The notes beneath the pieces are model-generated. The model had not been told where the DNA came from. It searched no databases and saw only the letters and a list, made by a program, of their open reading frames with translations. Shown piece by piece: positions 1 to 9,522 of a stretch of DNA of 25,479 bases. How positions within the stretch are numbered: position 1 is the stretch's first letter; every line of letters begins with the position of its first letter. Both the position numbers and the translations under genes were made by a program. Source of the stretch: JAFHCF01 sp048497495 (lineage in GTDB: Bacteria; Pseudomonadota; Alphaproteobacteria; Rhizobiales; Ancalomicrobiaceae); the NCBI GenBank assembly GCA_048497495.1, contig JAFHCF010000158.1:1-25479 (forward strand). Direction: 5' to 3'.

Positions 1-7
1 CCAGACC

Positions 8-52
8 CCTCATCCGACCCTTCGGGCCACCTTCTCCCGCAAGGGGAGAAGG
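8..52. repeat. Palindromic intergenic repeat, rhizobial type
   Basis: The segment has two adjacent hairpins. One is GGCCC-like around the CCCTTCGGG core at 18-26. The other has the 9-bp arms CCTTCTCCC (30-38) and GGGAGAAGG (44-52) with a GCAAG loop. The wording (CCTCATCC, then CTTCGGG, then CCTTCTCCC) resembles dispersed intergenic palindromes I recognise from many Rhizobiales genomes. Family membership rests on memory, not on a search. Confidence 0.6.
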
Positions 53-92
53 AAGGGCGCGCATGCGCGCGCCGCCTGAACCGGACAGCCGT

Positions 93-165
93 GGGCTCGA
101 CCCGGCAACCCAGCGGCATATCCCCGAGTGGTGAAGCACATGGGTTGCCGGGTCGAGCCCGGCAA
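93..165. repeat. Perfect 20-bp inverted repeat with nested hairpin
   Basis: The left arm (93-112) and right arm (141-160) are exact reverse complements over 20 bp and are separated by 28 nt. The right arm also folds on itself: TTGCCGGG (145-152) pairs with CCCGGCAA (158-165) around TCGAG. This looks like two oppositely oriented copies of one REP-like unit. It resembles the dispersed TTGCCGGGTCGAGCCCGGCAA-type sequences of alphaproteobacterial genomes. Confidence 0.7.
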
Positions 166-282
166 TGACGAGGAGGAGAGGCGGGAGCAAGACCTCGGGC
201 GCCGCAGCTCCGACACGGATCCCGCCCCGCGCGAAGATCTCCACTCCGAGGCATTTGAATTTGTTTCGAAAACCCCCAGACT

Positions 283-332
283 CCTCATGCTGAGGAGGCG
301 TCCGAAGGACGCCGTCTCGAAGCATCGCGCGC
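283..332. repeat. REP-like element, copy 1 (downstream of mccA)
   Basis: The element reads CCTCATGCTGAGGAGG, then a perfect 7-bp hairpin (GGCGTCC, GAA loop, GGACGCC at 297-313), then GTCTCGAAGCATCGCGCGC. The same architecture recurs at 4412-4457 and, inverted, at 4339-4386: a conserved CCTCA..TGAGG head, a variable but self-complementary middle, and a conserved TCTCGAA..ATCGCGCGC tail. Compensatory differences in the middle stem among the copies indicate selection for, or inheritance of, the hairpin rather than the sequence. Confidence 0.75.
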
Positions 333-394
333 AGGGTCCGGAGTTCCGACCGAACAGACCCGCAGAGCCATCGGACGACACGGGCGCCCCCGCC

Positions 395-2404
<2,010 letters not shown>

Positions 2405-2462
2405 GGGGACGCCCCTCGGGCTCGAATGGGATCGGCGGCGGATCGGCGCGGCATGCGCGCCG

Positions 2463-4070
2463 TCACATGCGGAAGACGCCGAAGCGGGTCTCGCGCGGCG
2501 CCGCGTTGAAGGCGGCCGACAGCGACAGGGCGAGAACGAGGCGGGTGTCGGCGGGATCGATGACGCCGTCGTCCCAGATCCGCGCCGAGGAGTACCAAGC
2601 CGAGCCCTGCTCCTCGTATTGCGCCCGGATCGGCGCCTTGAACGCCTCCTCGGCCTCGACCGACCAGCTCTGGCCCCGCCCCTCCATCTGGTCGCGCTTG
2701 ACCTGCGCCAACACGCCCGCCGCCTGTTCGCCGCCCATCACCGAGATGCGGGCATTCGGCCACATGAACAGGAAGTTCGGATCGTAGGCGCGGCCGCACA
2801 TGCCGTAGTTGCCGGCGCCGAAGGAGTTGCCGACCACCACGGTGATCTTCGGCACCGCCGCGCAGGCGACGGCGGTGACCAGCTTGGCGCCGTCCTTGGC
2901 GATGCCGCCGGCCTCGTATTTACGGCCGACCATGAAGCCGGTGATGTTCTGCAGGAAGATCAAGGGAATGCCGCGCTGGGCGCAGAGCTCGACGAAATGC
3001 GCCCCCTTCAGCGCGCTCTCGGAGAACAGAATGCCGTTGTTGGCGACGATGCCGACCGGATAGCCCCAGATGTGGGCGAAGCCGGTGATCAGCGTCTGGC
3101 CGTAGAGCGGCTTGAACTCCTCGAACTCGGACCCGTCGACGATGCGGCCGATGATCTGGCGGATGTCGAAGGGCTTCTTCGGATCGGCGGAGACCACCGC
3201 GTAGAGATCGGCCGGATCGAGCACCGGCTCGCGGGGCGCGCGCAGCCGCGGCCCGGCGGGCTTGACCCGCGCCAGGTTCCTCACCGCCTGCCGGGCGAGG
3301 CCGAGCGCATGGGCATCGTCCTCGGCCATCAGGTCCGAGACGCCCGAGGTGCGGGTGTGGACGTCGGCGCCGCCGAGATCCTCGGCCGTGACGATCTCGC
3401 CGGTCGCCGCCTTCACCAGGGGCGGGCCGCCGAGGAAGATCGTCGCCTGCTCGCGCACCATGATCGACTGATCCGACATCGCCGGCACATAGGCGCCGCC
3501 GGCGGTGCACGAGCCCATCACCACGGCGATCTGCGGAATGCCGCGCGCCGACATGTTGGCCTGGTTGTAGAAGATCCGGCCGAAGTGGTCGCGGTCGGGG
3601 AAGACCTCGTCCTGATTGGGCAGGTTGGCGCCGCCCGAATCGACCAAGTAGACGCAGGGCAGTTCGTTCTTCGCCGCGATCTCTTGGGCCCGCAGGTGCT
3701 TCTTCACCGTCATCGGATAGTAGGTGCCGCCCTTGACCGTCGCGTCGTTGGCGACGATCAGGCACTCGCGCCCCTCGATCCGGCCGATCCCGGTGATGAT
3801 GCCGGCGGCCGGCACCTCGTCGCCATGCATCCCCGCGGCCGCGAGCTGGGAGAACTCCAGGAACGGCGAGCCGCGATCGACCAGCAGGCGGATGCGATCG
3901 CGCGGCAGGAGCTTGCCGCGCGCCGCGTGCCGGGCGCGGGCCACCTCGCCGCCGCCTTCCGCCGCGCGGGCGGCGCGGGCGCGGAGCTCGGCCACCTTTT
4001 CGGCGAGCGCCGCGTGATTTTCGGCATAGCTCGCCGAGCGGCGGTCGAGTTCGTCTTCGATCCTGGCCAT
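2463..4070 (-). CDS. mccB: Methylcrotonyl-CoA carboxylase, carboxyltransferase beta subunit
   Basis: This is the carboxyltransferase subunit, moving CO2 from biotin to an acyl-CoA. I start it at the internal ATG at 4070 (MARIEDELDRRS), giving 535 residues, the normal MCC-beta size. The frame is open to 4166, but the extra 32 residues are low-complexity and would cover the likely promoter and operator. Visible family features are LLPRDRIRLLVDRGSPFLE, GRIEGRECLIVANDATVKGGTYYP, the glycine-rich oxyanion region GSCTAGGAYVPAMSD, and in the second half TGFMVGRKYEAGGIAKDGAK and GNSFGAGNYGMCGRAY. It is the first gene of an mccB-mccA pair. A TetR-type palindrome lies 62-80 nt upstream of the start. 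The regulator that would bind it is not in the window. Confidence 0.92.
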   Translation of the reverse strand: MARIEDELDRRSASYAENHAALAEKVAELRARAARAAEGGGEVARARHAARGKLLPRDRIRLLVDRGSPFLEFSQLAAAGMHGDEVPAAGIITGIGRIEGRECLIVANDATVKGGTYYPMTVKKHLRAQEIAAKNELPCVYLVDSGGANLPNQDEVFPDRDHFGRIFYNQANMSARGIPQIAVVMGSCTAGGAYVPAMSDQSIMVREQATIFLGGPPLVKAATGEIVTAEDLGGADVHTRTSGVSDLMAEDDAHALGLARQAVRNLARVKPAGPRLRAPREPVLDPADLYAVVSADPKKPFDIRQIIGRIVDGSEFEEFKPLYGQTLITGFAHIWGYPVGIVANNGILFSESALKGAHFVELCAQRGIPLIFLQNITGFMVGRKYEAGGIAKDGAKLVTAVACAAVPKITVVVGNSFGAGNYGMCGRAYDPNFLFMWPNARISVMGGEQAAGVLAQVKRDQMEGRGQSWSVEAEEAFKAPIRAQYEEQGSAWYSSARIWDDGVIDPADTRLVLALSLSAAFNAAPRETRFGVFRM

Positions 4071-4131
4071 GGGGTGTCTTCCGTCCCTGTCTCGTCGAGT
4101 TCCGGATCGAGCGCCCGGATTGCCGTTATAT

Positions 4132-4150
4132 GAACAAACGTTCGTTTTTC
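4132..4150 (-). promoter_or_regulatory. Candidate TetR-family operator upstream of mccB
   Basis: An AT-rich island contains AAACG (4136-4140), TT, CGTTT (4143-4147), a perfect 5-bp dyad with a 2-nt spacer. It lies 66 nt upstream of the mccB start and next to a possible -10 box (TATAAC, minus strand, 4124-4129). Dyads of the AAACG..CGTTT type are typical of TetR-family repressors of acyl-CoA metabolism such as PsrA-like proteins. The identity of the regulator is unknown. Confidence 0.5.
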
Positions 4151-4338
4151 TTGATGGCGAAGTCAAGATGGCCCCGGCGCGCCCGAGACGAAGGTTCGAG
4201 AGCCGAACGCCGTCGCGCCACGACCGAGATCCGCGACCTCCCCGCAGGGCGAGAGCATGGCGGAGCCGTGGGCGATCGGCAAGCCGGTCGCGGAGGAGCT
4301 TCGGCGAGAGCGCGGAGGAAGTGCGCGTTCACCGCTGT

Positions 4339-4386
4339 GCGCGATGCTTCGAGACGCGCTCGTTTCGAGCGCTCCTCGACATGAGG
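4339..4386 (-). repeat. REP-like element, copy 2 (inverted)
   Basis: The element is GCGCGATGCTTCGAGAC, then a perfect 7-bp hairpin (GCGCTCG, TTT loop, CGAGCGC at 4355-4371), then CTCCTCGACATGAGG. It has the same parts as the copies at 283-332 and 4412-4457 but in reverse order and strand. With copy 3 it forms a divergent pair 25 nt apart, the arrangement typical of bacterial interspersed mosaic elements. Confidence 0.7.
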
Positions 4387-4411
4387 CTCTTCGGGGCCGT
4401 TTGCTCGAAAG

Positions 4412-4457
4412 CCTCATCCTGAGGAGGGCCGAAGGCCCGTCTCGAAGGATCGCGCGC
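4412..4457 (+). repeat. REP-like element, copy 3
   Basis: The element is CCTCATCCTGAGGA, then a perfect hairpin (GGGCC, GAA loop, GGCCC at 4426-4438), then GTCTCGAAGGATCGCGCGC. The head and tail match copy 1 at 283-332 closely, while the central stem differs in sequence yet stays self-complementary. It is 72 nt beyond the lrp stop codon. Confidence 0.75.
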
Positions 4458-4529
4458 GGAAATCGGCCAACGGGTCTCCCGAATTCGCGGAAGCCCCGAA
4501 AAGGGAGAAGGCGATCCGCCCCACCCCCC

Positions 4530-4985
4530 TCAGGCGATCTTCACCGCCGTCGTCTCCTTGATCCGCTTCACCGGGATGATCGTCCTGGTGTTGGAGACCC
4601 CGTCGATGCGGGTCAGCACCTGGGTGAGGAAACGGTGGAACTCGTCGAGGTCGGCGACCGCCACCTCGAGCAGATAGTCGAAATCGCCGGTGACGAAGGA
4701 ACAGCGCGTCACCTCGGCGCGCGCCAGGACCGCCGCCTCGAAGCGGTTCGAATAGGCCTCCGACTGCTTCTCCAACCGCACCTCGACGAAGGCGACGAAG
4801 CCGGCGCCGACCGCCTTGCCGTCGACCAACGCCACATAACGGCGGATGACGCCCGCCGCCTCCAGCGCCTTCACCCGCCTCAGACAGGGCGAGGGCGACA
4901 GGCCGACACGGGCGGCGAGCCCCTGATTCGGCACCGAGGCATCCTCCTGGAGAATGCGCAGGATCTTGCGGTCGATTTCATCCAT
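4530..4985 (-). CDS. Lrp/AsnC-family transcriptional regulator
   Basis: The 151-residue protein is of standard Lrp/AsnC length. It starts MDEIDRKILRILQEDASV, the canonical opening of the N-terminal helix-turn-helix, followed by the recognition-helix region GLSPSPCLRRVKALEAAGVIRRY. The C-terminal half (about residues 65-145, FVAFVEVRLEKQ..TGDFDYLLEV) is the RAM ligand-binding domain. I chose the ATG at 4985. The frame is open to an ATG at 5036, but the additional 17 residues lie over an AT-rich stretch that looks like promoter. It is divergently transcribed from the ThDP-enzyme gene across 134 nt, an arrangement typical of Lrp-type regulators controlling a neighbouring amino-acid or 2-oxoacid gene. 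The effector is unknown. Confidence 0.92.
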   Translation of the reverse strand: MDEIDRKILRILQEDASVPNQGLAARVGLSPSPCLRRVKALEAAGVIRRYVALVDGKAVGAGFVAFVEVRLEKQSEAYSNRFEAAVLARAEVTRCSFVTGDFDYLLEVAVADLDEFHRFLTQVLTRIDGVSNTRTIIPVKRIKETTAVKIA

Positions 4986-5119
4986 GAGCAATTTTCGATC
5001 TCTATCTCTCAAAACCAAGCTATCAGATTGCTTCATCTCGCGCGAGCCCGCCCGAATTCGCCCGACAATTTCGCCGCGACGGCCCTAGTCTTCGAGGAGA
5101 TCCCGACGAGGAGACCGTC

Positions 5120-6754
5120 ATGACCCGCCGCGCCGCCGACATCCTGCTCGACATCCTTCGCGACGAGGGCATCACCCACGTCTTCGGCAATCCCGGCTCG
5201 ACCGAGATGCCGCTGATGGACGCCCTCGTCGACGCCCCCGACATCACCTATGTCCTCGGCCTGCAGGAGGCGACCGCCGTCGGCATGGCCGACGGATGGG
5301 CGCTGACCTCGGGCAAGACCGGTTTCGTCAACCTCCACGCCATGGGCGGCCTCGGCAACGCCATGGGCGTGCTCGTCGCCAGCCGCGCCAGCGAGACGCC
5401 TCTGGTGGTCACCGCCGGCCAACAGGACACCCGCCATCTCGCCACCGAGCCCTGGCTCTCCGGCGACCTGGTGGCGCTCGCCGCCCCGGTGACCAAATGG
5501 GCCCAGGAGGTCCATCGCGGCGAGGACGTCGGCAAGGCGCTGCGCCGCGCCTTCTCGATCGCCCGCACCGCCCCGTGCGGCCCGGTGTTCCTGTCGCTGC
5601 CGATGGACATCCTCGACCAGCCGGTCGCGGGCCCGACCCCACCGGCCTCCGCCCTGCCCCGCCTCGGTCCCTCGCCGGATTCGGCGATGCTCGCCGAGAA
5701 GCTCGCCGCCCACGATCCCGACAAGGTCATCGTGTTGCTCGGCGACGACCTGCCGGCGATCGCCGCGCCCGGCATCGTCGCCTTCGCCGAGGCGGGCGGC
5801 TACGCCGTGTGGGGCACCCAGCTCACCTCGCGCTCCGCCTTCCCCTCCGCTCATCCCTGCTGGGCCGGCGTCCTGAAGCCCGACTTCGCGGTGATGCGCG
5901 AGCATCTCGAGACGGCGGAGGCGATCGTGCTGGTCGGCGGCCGCGCCTTCGTCGCCTACCCCTATCGCGACGTCCGGCCGATCCCCGAAGGGGTCGCCGT
6001 CCACCACGTCGCCGACAATCCGGAGGCCTTCGGCCGCGAGCATCCGGCCGACACCTCGCTCCTCGGCGACATCGGCGCGACGCTCCACGCCGTCGCCGAG
6101 GCGCTGACCGGTCGTCTCGACCGCGCCGCGATCGACGCCCGCCTCGCCACCCGCCACGCCGCCAAGACCGCCCACGTTGCGGCGATCCGCGCCGAGATCG
6201 CCGCCGACGCCTCGACGCCGCTCACCCCCGACCTGGCGGTGATGACCGTCTCCGACGCCCTGCCGGAGAACACGCTGCTCGCCAACGATTCCGCCGCCAC
6301 CTTCGGCAAGGTGCAGGAGCTGCTGATGACCCGGCCGGGTCGCTATTTCTTCGCCCGTGGCGGGGTGCTGGGTTGCAACATGCCGGCGGCGGTCGGCGCG
6401 GCGCTGCTCCACGACGGACCGGTGGCGAGCTTCGTCGGCGACGGCGGAGCGATGTATTCGCCCCAGGCGCTGTGGAGCGCGGCGCGCTACCGCACCAAGG
6501 TGTTGTTCTTCGTCTTCAACAACCGCCGCTACGGCGTGTTGCAGAACATCGCCAAGCAACTCGGCTGCGTGAACGCCGTCGCCGGCCGCTTCGTCGGCAT
6601 GGACATCGACGATCCGGCGATCGACTTCCAGGCGCTCGCCGCTTCGATGGGCGTGCCCTCGGTCCGCGCCGACGATCCCGACGCCATCCGCGCCGCCATC
6701 GCCGAGGCGCTCGACCGCGACGGCCCGTCGCTGATCGAGATCGCGGTGAGGTGA
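5120..6754 (+). CDS. Thiamine-diphosphate enzyme, benzoylformate decarboxylase-like
   Basis: The 544-residue ThDP-dependent enzyme has the three-domain layout of 2-oxoacid decarboxylases. GNPGST near residues 23-28 carries the serine equivalent to Ser26 of Pseudomonas putida MdlC, LQEA carries the cofactor-activating glutamate (Glu50), and NLH holds the histidine equivalent to MdlC His70 (His73). The cofactor motif GDGGAMYSPQALWSAARY begins about residue 438. In the middle domain the segment LVGGRAFVAYPYRD aligns with MdlC VIGAPVFRYHQYD, so the second catalytic histidine (His281) is a tyrosine here. A different 2-oxoacid, or a carboligase or oxidase-like reaction, is therefore possible. A GAGGAGA ribosome-binding site precedes the ATG. 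Divergence from an Lrp/AsnC regulator suggests a substrate derived from an amino acid. Family is certain, substrate is not. Confidence 0.85.
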   Translation: MTRRAADILLDILRDEGITHVFGNPGSTEMPLMDALVDAPDITYVLGLQEATAVGMADGWALTSGKTGFVNLHAMGGLGNAMGVLVASRASETPLVVTAGQQDTRHLATEPWLSGDLVALAAPVTKWAQEVHRGEDVGKALRRAFSIARTAPCGPVFLSLPMDILDQPVAGPTPPASALPRLGPSPDSAMLAEKLAAHDPDKVIVLLGDDLPAIAAPGIVAFAEAGGYAVWGTQLTSRSAFPSAHPCWAGVLKPDFAVMREHLETAEAIVLVGGRAFVAYPYRDVRPIPEGVAVHHVADNPEAFGREHPADTSLLGDIGATLHAVAEALTGRLDRAAIDARLATRHAAKTAHVAAIRAEIAADASTPLTPDLAVMTVSDALPENTLLANDSAATFGKVQELLMTRPGRYFFARGGVLGCNMPAAVGAALLHDGPVASFVGDGGAMYSPQALWSAARYRTKVLFFVFNNRRYGVLQNIAKQLGCVNAVAGRFVGMDIDDPAIDFQALAASMGVPSVRADDPDAIRAAIAEALDRDGPSLIEIAVR

Positions 6755-6979
6755 CGCCGCCTCGCCGCCCCGGCCGCCTTCGCCACGGATCCGCCGCGTC
6801 TCGGCCACGATCCCGCCGCGGTCCGGGCGACACTCCCGATCGACTTCGGCGACGGCGTTTCGACGGTTCGGTGACCCCGACCGAGGAACGACCGGCGACG
6901 CCGAAGCCCCGGACGCGCTGCCCTACGGTCGGCAGTCGAACCGGTCCGGAGTTGCCTCTCGAAGACAGGATCGCGGACC

Positions 6980-7381
6980 ATGAAACGTCTCGCCCTCGCC
7001 ACTCTCCTTCTCGCCATCCCCCTCGCCCAGGCCTGGGCTCAGGCGCCGGCGGCCGCCCCGGCCAAGCCGGAGAACATCTGGCAGACCTGTCGCGCCGAAG
7101 CGCTCGCCAAGGGGCTGAAGGCCAAGGCCTTGATCGATGCCCAGGAAGACTGCGTGCTCGCGGCGCGCCCGAATCTCGCCGCCGACGTCCAGTGCCGTCG
7201 CGACGCCCGGACGCAGGGCCTGAAGGGCGCCGCCCTCAAGACCTCGATCGCGGCCTGCGTCGACAAAGCCCACCCCGAACTCGTGGCCGCCCGCAAGTGC
7301 CGCGCCGATGGCATGGCCCAGGGCCTCGCCGGCCCGAAACTCGGCGCCTTCGTCAGGAAGTGCCGGGCGGCTGCGAACTGA
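6980..7381 (+). CDS. Exported small protein with three PsiF-like Cys repeats
   Basis: The 133-residue protein has a clear signal peptide (MKRLALATLLLAIPLAQAWAQ), so it is predicted to be periplasmic. The mature part is three tandem repeats of about 35 residues, each starting and ending with cysteine at an identical spacing: Cys37-Cys58, Cys72-Cys93 and Cys107-Cys128. Inside each is a pattern close to C-x3-A-x3-LKG-x2-L, for example CRRDARTQGLKGAALKTS. This recalls the repeat of Escherichia coli PsiF (phosphate-starvation-inducible), which has two copies. Six cysteines in a periplasmic protein suggest three intra-repeat disulfides. Function is unknown even for PsiF. It stands alone: 225 nt of featureless spacer precede it, and tRNA-Glu on the other strand follows. 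Start supported by AGGA about nine nt upstream. Confidence 0.8.
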   Translation: MKRLALATLLLAIPLAQAWAQAPAAAPAKPENIWQTCRAEALAKGLKAKALIDAQEDCVLAARPNLAADVQCRRDARTQGLKGAALKTSIAACVDKAHPELVAARKCRADGMAQGLAGPKLGAFVRKCRAAAN

Positions 7382-7481
7382 GGACGACCGACCGCCGAAG
7401 GCGACGGGCGCGACGCCCCGACGAACGCGCGCGTCTCGTCGACGAGGGGCTGTCCGATTCGGGCATGTCCGAGAAGAAAGG

Positions 7482-7557
7482 TGGCGCTCCCTAGGGGACT
7501 CGAACCCCTGTTTTCGCCGTGAGAGGGCGACGTCCTGGGCCACTAGACGAAGGGAGC
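7482..7557 (-). tRNA. tRNA-Glu (anticodon CTC)
   Basis: The minus strand folds into a full cloverleaf. The acceptor arms GCTCCCT and AGGGAGC pair perfectly, the D arm contains TAGTGG, the anticodon stem TCGCC/GGCGA encloses loop CTCTCAC with anticodon CTC, and the T arm is AGGGG-TTCGAGT-CCCCT. The discriminator base is G and CCA is encoded at 7482-7484. CTC reads the glutamate codon GAG, the dominant Glu codon in a genome of this base composition. Confidence 0.97.
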
Positions 7558-7759
7558 AGCGGGCGGCGGTGCCGCCGGACCGGGTGGATATACCGAGCCC
7601 CATCCCCCCTGGCAAGAGCGAAAGCGACGAAGGCACGACGGTCGTCGCTCGATCTCGAAAAAGCTCTGGAAAATGCTCGCCCGACCCGGAGTGGCGGCGC
7701 TCTCCGGCCGGTACCGGATCCGGTGCGAGCCCGAAGAAGAGCCCGCCCCGTTGCCGAAA

Positions 7760-7813
7760 GGCGGCTCTGCGCCGCCGCGCCCGAACGCCGAAGGGCGGCT
7801 CGCGCCGCCCTTC
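7760..7813 (-). terminator. Tandem GC-rich hairpins after gabD
   Basis: There are two related hairpins in a row. GGCGGC-TCTGC-GCCGCC lies at 7760-7776, and GAAGGGCGGC-TCGC-GCCGCCCTTC, a perfect 10-bp stem, at 7790-7813. Each is preceded by GCCGAA on the plus strand, so they look like a local duplication. The stronger one is 32 nt past the gabD stop codon, as expected for its terminator. No T-run follows. Confidence 0.6.
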
Positions 7814-7845
7814 CTCGCCTTCGCCGACGAAATAGCCCGGAGGCC

Positions 7846-9297
7846 TCAGATGCCGCCGATGCAGACGTATTTGACGTCGAGATAGTCGTCGAGGCCGTAT
7901 TTCGAGCCCTCGCGGCCGAAGCCCGAATCCTTGACGCCGCCGAACGGCGCCACCTCGGTGGTGAGCACCGCCTCGTTGACGCCGACCTGACCGAACTTCA
8001 GCCTCTCGGCGACGCGGAAGGCGCGGCCGAGGTCGCGGCTGTAGAAATAGCCGGCGAGCCCGAAGGGCGAGCCGTTGGCGATGGCGATCGCCTCCTCCTC
8101 CGTCTCGAAACGGAAGAGCGGCGCCACCGGGCCGAAGATCTCTTCCTGGGCGAACTTCATGTCGACGGTGGCGTCGCAGATCACCGTCGGCTGGAAGAAG
8201 CCGTGGCCGAGCTCGTGGCGCCCCCCGCCGACCGTCACCTTGCCGCCCTTGGCGAGCGCGTCGGCGACGAAGCTCTCGACCTTGGCGACCGCCTTCTCCT
8301 CGATCAGCGGTCCCTGCACCGTGCCCGCCTCGAGCCCGTCGCCGACCTTCAGCGCCGCCACGGCGGAAGCGAACTTCTCGGCGAACTCGTCATAGACCCC
8401 GGCCTGGACGATGAAGCGGTTGGTGCACACGCAGGTCTGGCCGGAGTTGCGGAACTTGGAGGCGATGGCCCCGGCGACCGCCCGGTCGATGTCGGCGTCG
8501 TCGAAGACGATCAGCGGCGCGTTGCCGCCGAGTTCCATCGAGACCCGCTTCAAGGCCTGCGCCCCGCGCCCGGCGAGCATCCGGCCGACCGCCGTCGACC
8601 CGGTGAAGGTGATCTTGCGCACCGCCGGATTTTCCAGGAACTCGTCGCCGATCGGCGCCGGCTTCCCCGTCACGATGTTGACGACGCCGGCCGGCACCCC
8701 GGCTTCTTCGGCCAGCATGCCCCAGGCGAGGCCGGAATAGGGGGTGAGCTCGGCCGGCTTGATCACCGCCGTGCAGCCGGCGGCGAGCGCCGCGCCGAGC
8801 TTGCGGGAGATCATCGAGGACGGGAAGTTCCACGGCGTGATCGCCGCGACGACGCCCACCGGCTCCTTCTGCACGATGATGCGGCGATCGGCCCAGGGCG
8901 ACGGGATGGTGTCGCCGTAGACCCGGCGCGCTTCTTCCGCGAACCATTGGACATAGGCCGCCGAGCCCAGCACCTCGCCCTTGGCTTCCGCCAGCGGCTT
9001 GCCCTGCTCGAGCGTGAGGAGTTCGCCGAGCGCGTCGACGTTTGAGCGGATCAGGCCGGCGAGGCGGTGCAGGATCGTCGCCCGCTCGGCCGCCGTCTTG
9101 GCCGCCCAGGCGGGAAAGGCCGCCGCGGCCGCGACGATGGCGCGCGCCACTTCGGCGCGACCGACGTCGGGGATGGTGCCGAGCACCTCGCCGGTGGCCG
9201 GATTGGTGACGGTGATGGTGGCGCCGCCGTCGGCTCCCACCCAAGCGCCGCCGATCAGATTGGCCTCTCTGAGCCAGGGGTTCCTCGCCGCCGACAT
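7846..9297 (-). CDS. gabD: NAD(P)-dependent succinate-semialdehyde dehydrogenase
   Basis: The 483-residue aldehyde dehydrogenase oxidises succinate semialdehyde to succinate, the last step of 4-aminobutyrate breakdown. Catalytic features visible are Asn157 in TPWNFP, Glu255 in MELGGNAP, and the nucleophile Cys289 in GQTCVCTNR. The nearby Cys291 could form the redox-switch disulfide described for SSADH enzymes. EEIFGPVAP and the C-terminal GREGSKYGLDDYL are typical of the GabD subfamily. The true start is the ATG at 9297 (MSAARNPWLREANLIGGAW) with GGAGG just upstream. The frame stays open for about 1 kb further only because of high GC. No GABA transaminase or transporter lies nearby. It is divergent from the NikR-family gene. 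Other medium-chain semialdehyde substrates such as glutarate semialdehyde are possible. Confidence 0.9.
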   Translation of the reverse strand: MSAARNPWLREANLIGGAWVGADGGATITVTNPATGEVLGTIPDVGRAEVARAIVAAAAAFPAWAAKTAAERATILHRLAGLIRSNVDALGELLTLEQGKPLAEAKGEVLGSAAYVQWFAEEARRVYGDTIPSPWADRRIIVQKEPVGVVAAITPWNFPSSMISRKLGAALAAGCTAVIKPAELTPYSGLAWGMLAEEAGVPAGVVNIVTGKPAPIGDEFLENPAVRKITFTGSTAVGRMLAGRGAQALKRVSMELGGNAPLIVFDDADIDRAVAGAIASKFRNSGQTCVCTNRFIVQAGVYDEFAEKFASAVAALKVGDGLEAGTVQGPLIEEKAVAKVESFVADALAKGGKVTVGGGRHELGHGFFQPTVICDATVDMKFAQEEIFGPVAPLFRFETEEEAIAIANGSPFGLAGYFYSRDLGRAFRVAERLKFGQVGVNEAVLTTEVAPFGGVKDSGFGREGSKYGLDDYLDVKYVCIGGI

Positions 9298-9476
9298 GCG
9301 CGTCCTCCATCGAAGGGATTGATCTGGAGTGGCGATTGGTGGGAAACCGACCCTCGCCGTCAAGAGGCGGCGGCGCCGGGGAGGCCCGCGCCGCCGTTTC
9401 CCCGGAGGGTGATTTGGGGCGGAATCATCCGCAATGACCCGAGGCGAACCGGCGCGGTAGGCTTGCGAGCGAGAAT

Positions 9477-9498
9477 CGGCGCAAATTGCCGCGCGCCG
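9477..9498 (+). promoter_or_regulatory. Inverted repeat upstream of the NikR-like gene
   Basis: CGGCGC (9477-9482) and GCGCCG (9493-9498) form a 6-bp dyad with a 10-nt AT-richer spacer (AAATTGCCGC), ending 24 nt before the GTG start. It could be an autoregulatory operator. It does not resemble the GTATGA-N16-TCATAC site of E. coli NikR. Short GC-only dyads are frequent in this genome, so chance is a real alternative. Confidence 0.25.
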
Positions 9499-9522
9499 AA
9501 AATTTTCCGAGGGACCTGCCCC

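Larger units (their letters stand above)
1..394. other. Gene-free repeat cluster downstream of mccA
   Basis: I see no credible gene in this stretch. Reading frames that cross it are the antisense shadow of mccA and match no protein family I know. It is filled by three different palindromic elements, listed separately (8-52, 93-165, 283-332), joined by unremarkable GC-rich spacer. Because the mccBA transcript ends into it, the hairpins may also serve as 3' end or stability structures for that mRNA. That role is inferred. Confidence 0.6.
4071..4529. other. Gene-free interval between mccB and lrp
   Basis: No coding sequence is supported here. The interval holds the mccB upstream region with a palindromic operator candidate (4132-4150) and, nearer the lrp stop codon, two REP-like elements in opposite orientation (4339-4386 and 4412-4457). 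On the minus strand a TATAAC hexamer at 4124-4129 could be the -10 box of mccB, but no good -35 is seen at the right distance. Confidence 0.55.

Noticed and set aside
4071..4166. Upstream start for mccB
   Set aside because: The extra 32 residues are unlike MCC-beta N termini and would place the operator-like palindrome inside the coding region. The internal ATG gives the normal length.
7382..7845. Genomic island or prophage inserted at tRNA-Glu
   Set aside because: There is no integrase and no direct repeat of the tRNA 3' end in the window. The flanking genes are ordinary chromosomal genes.
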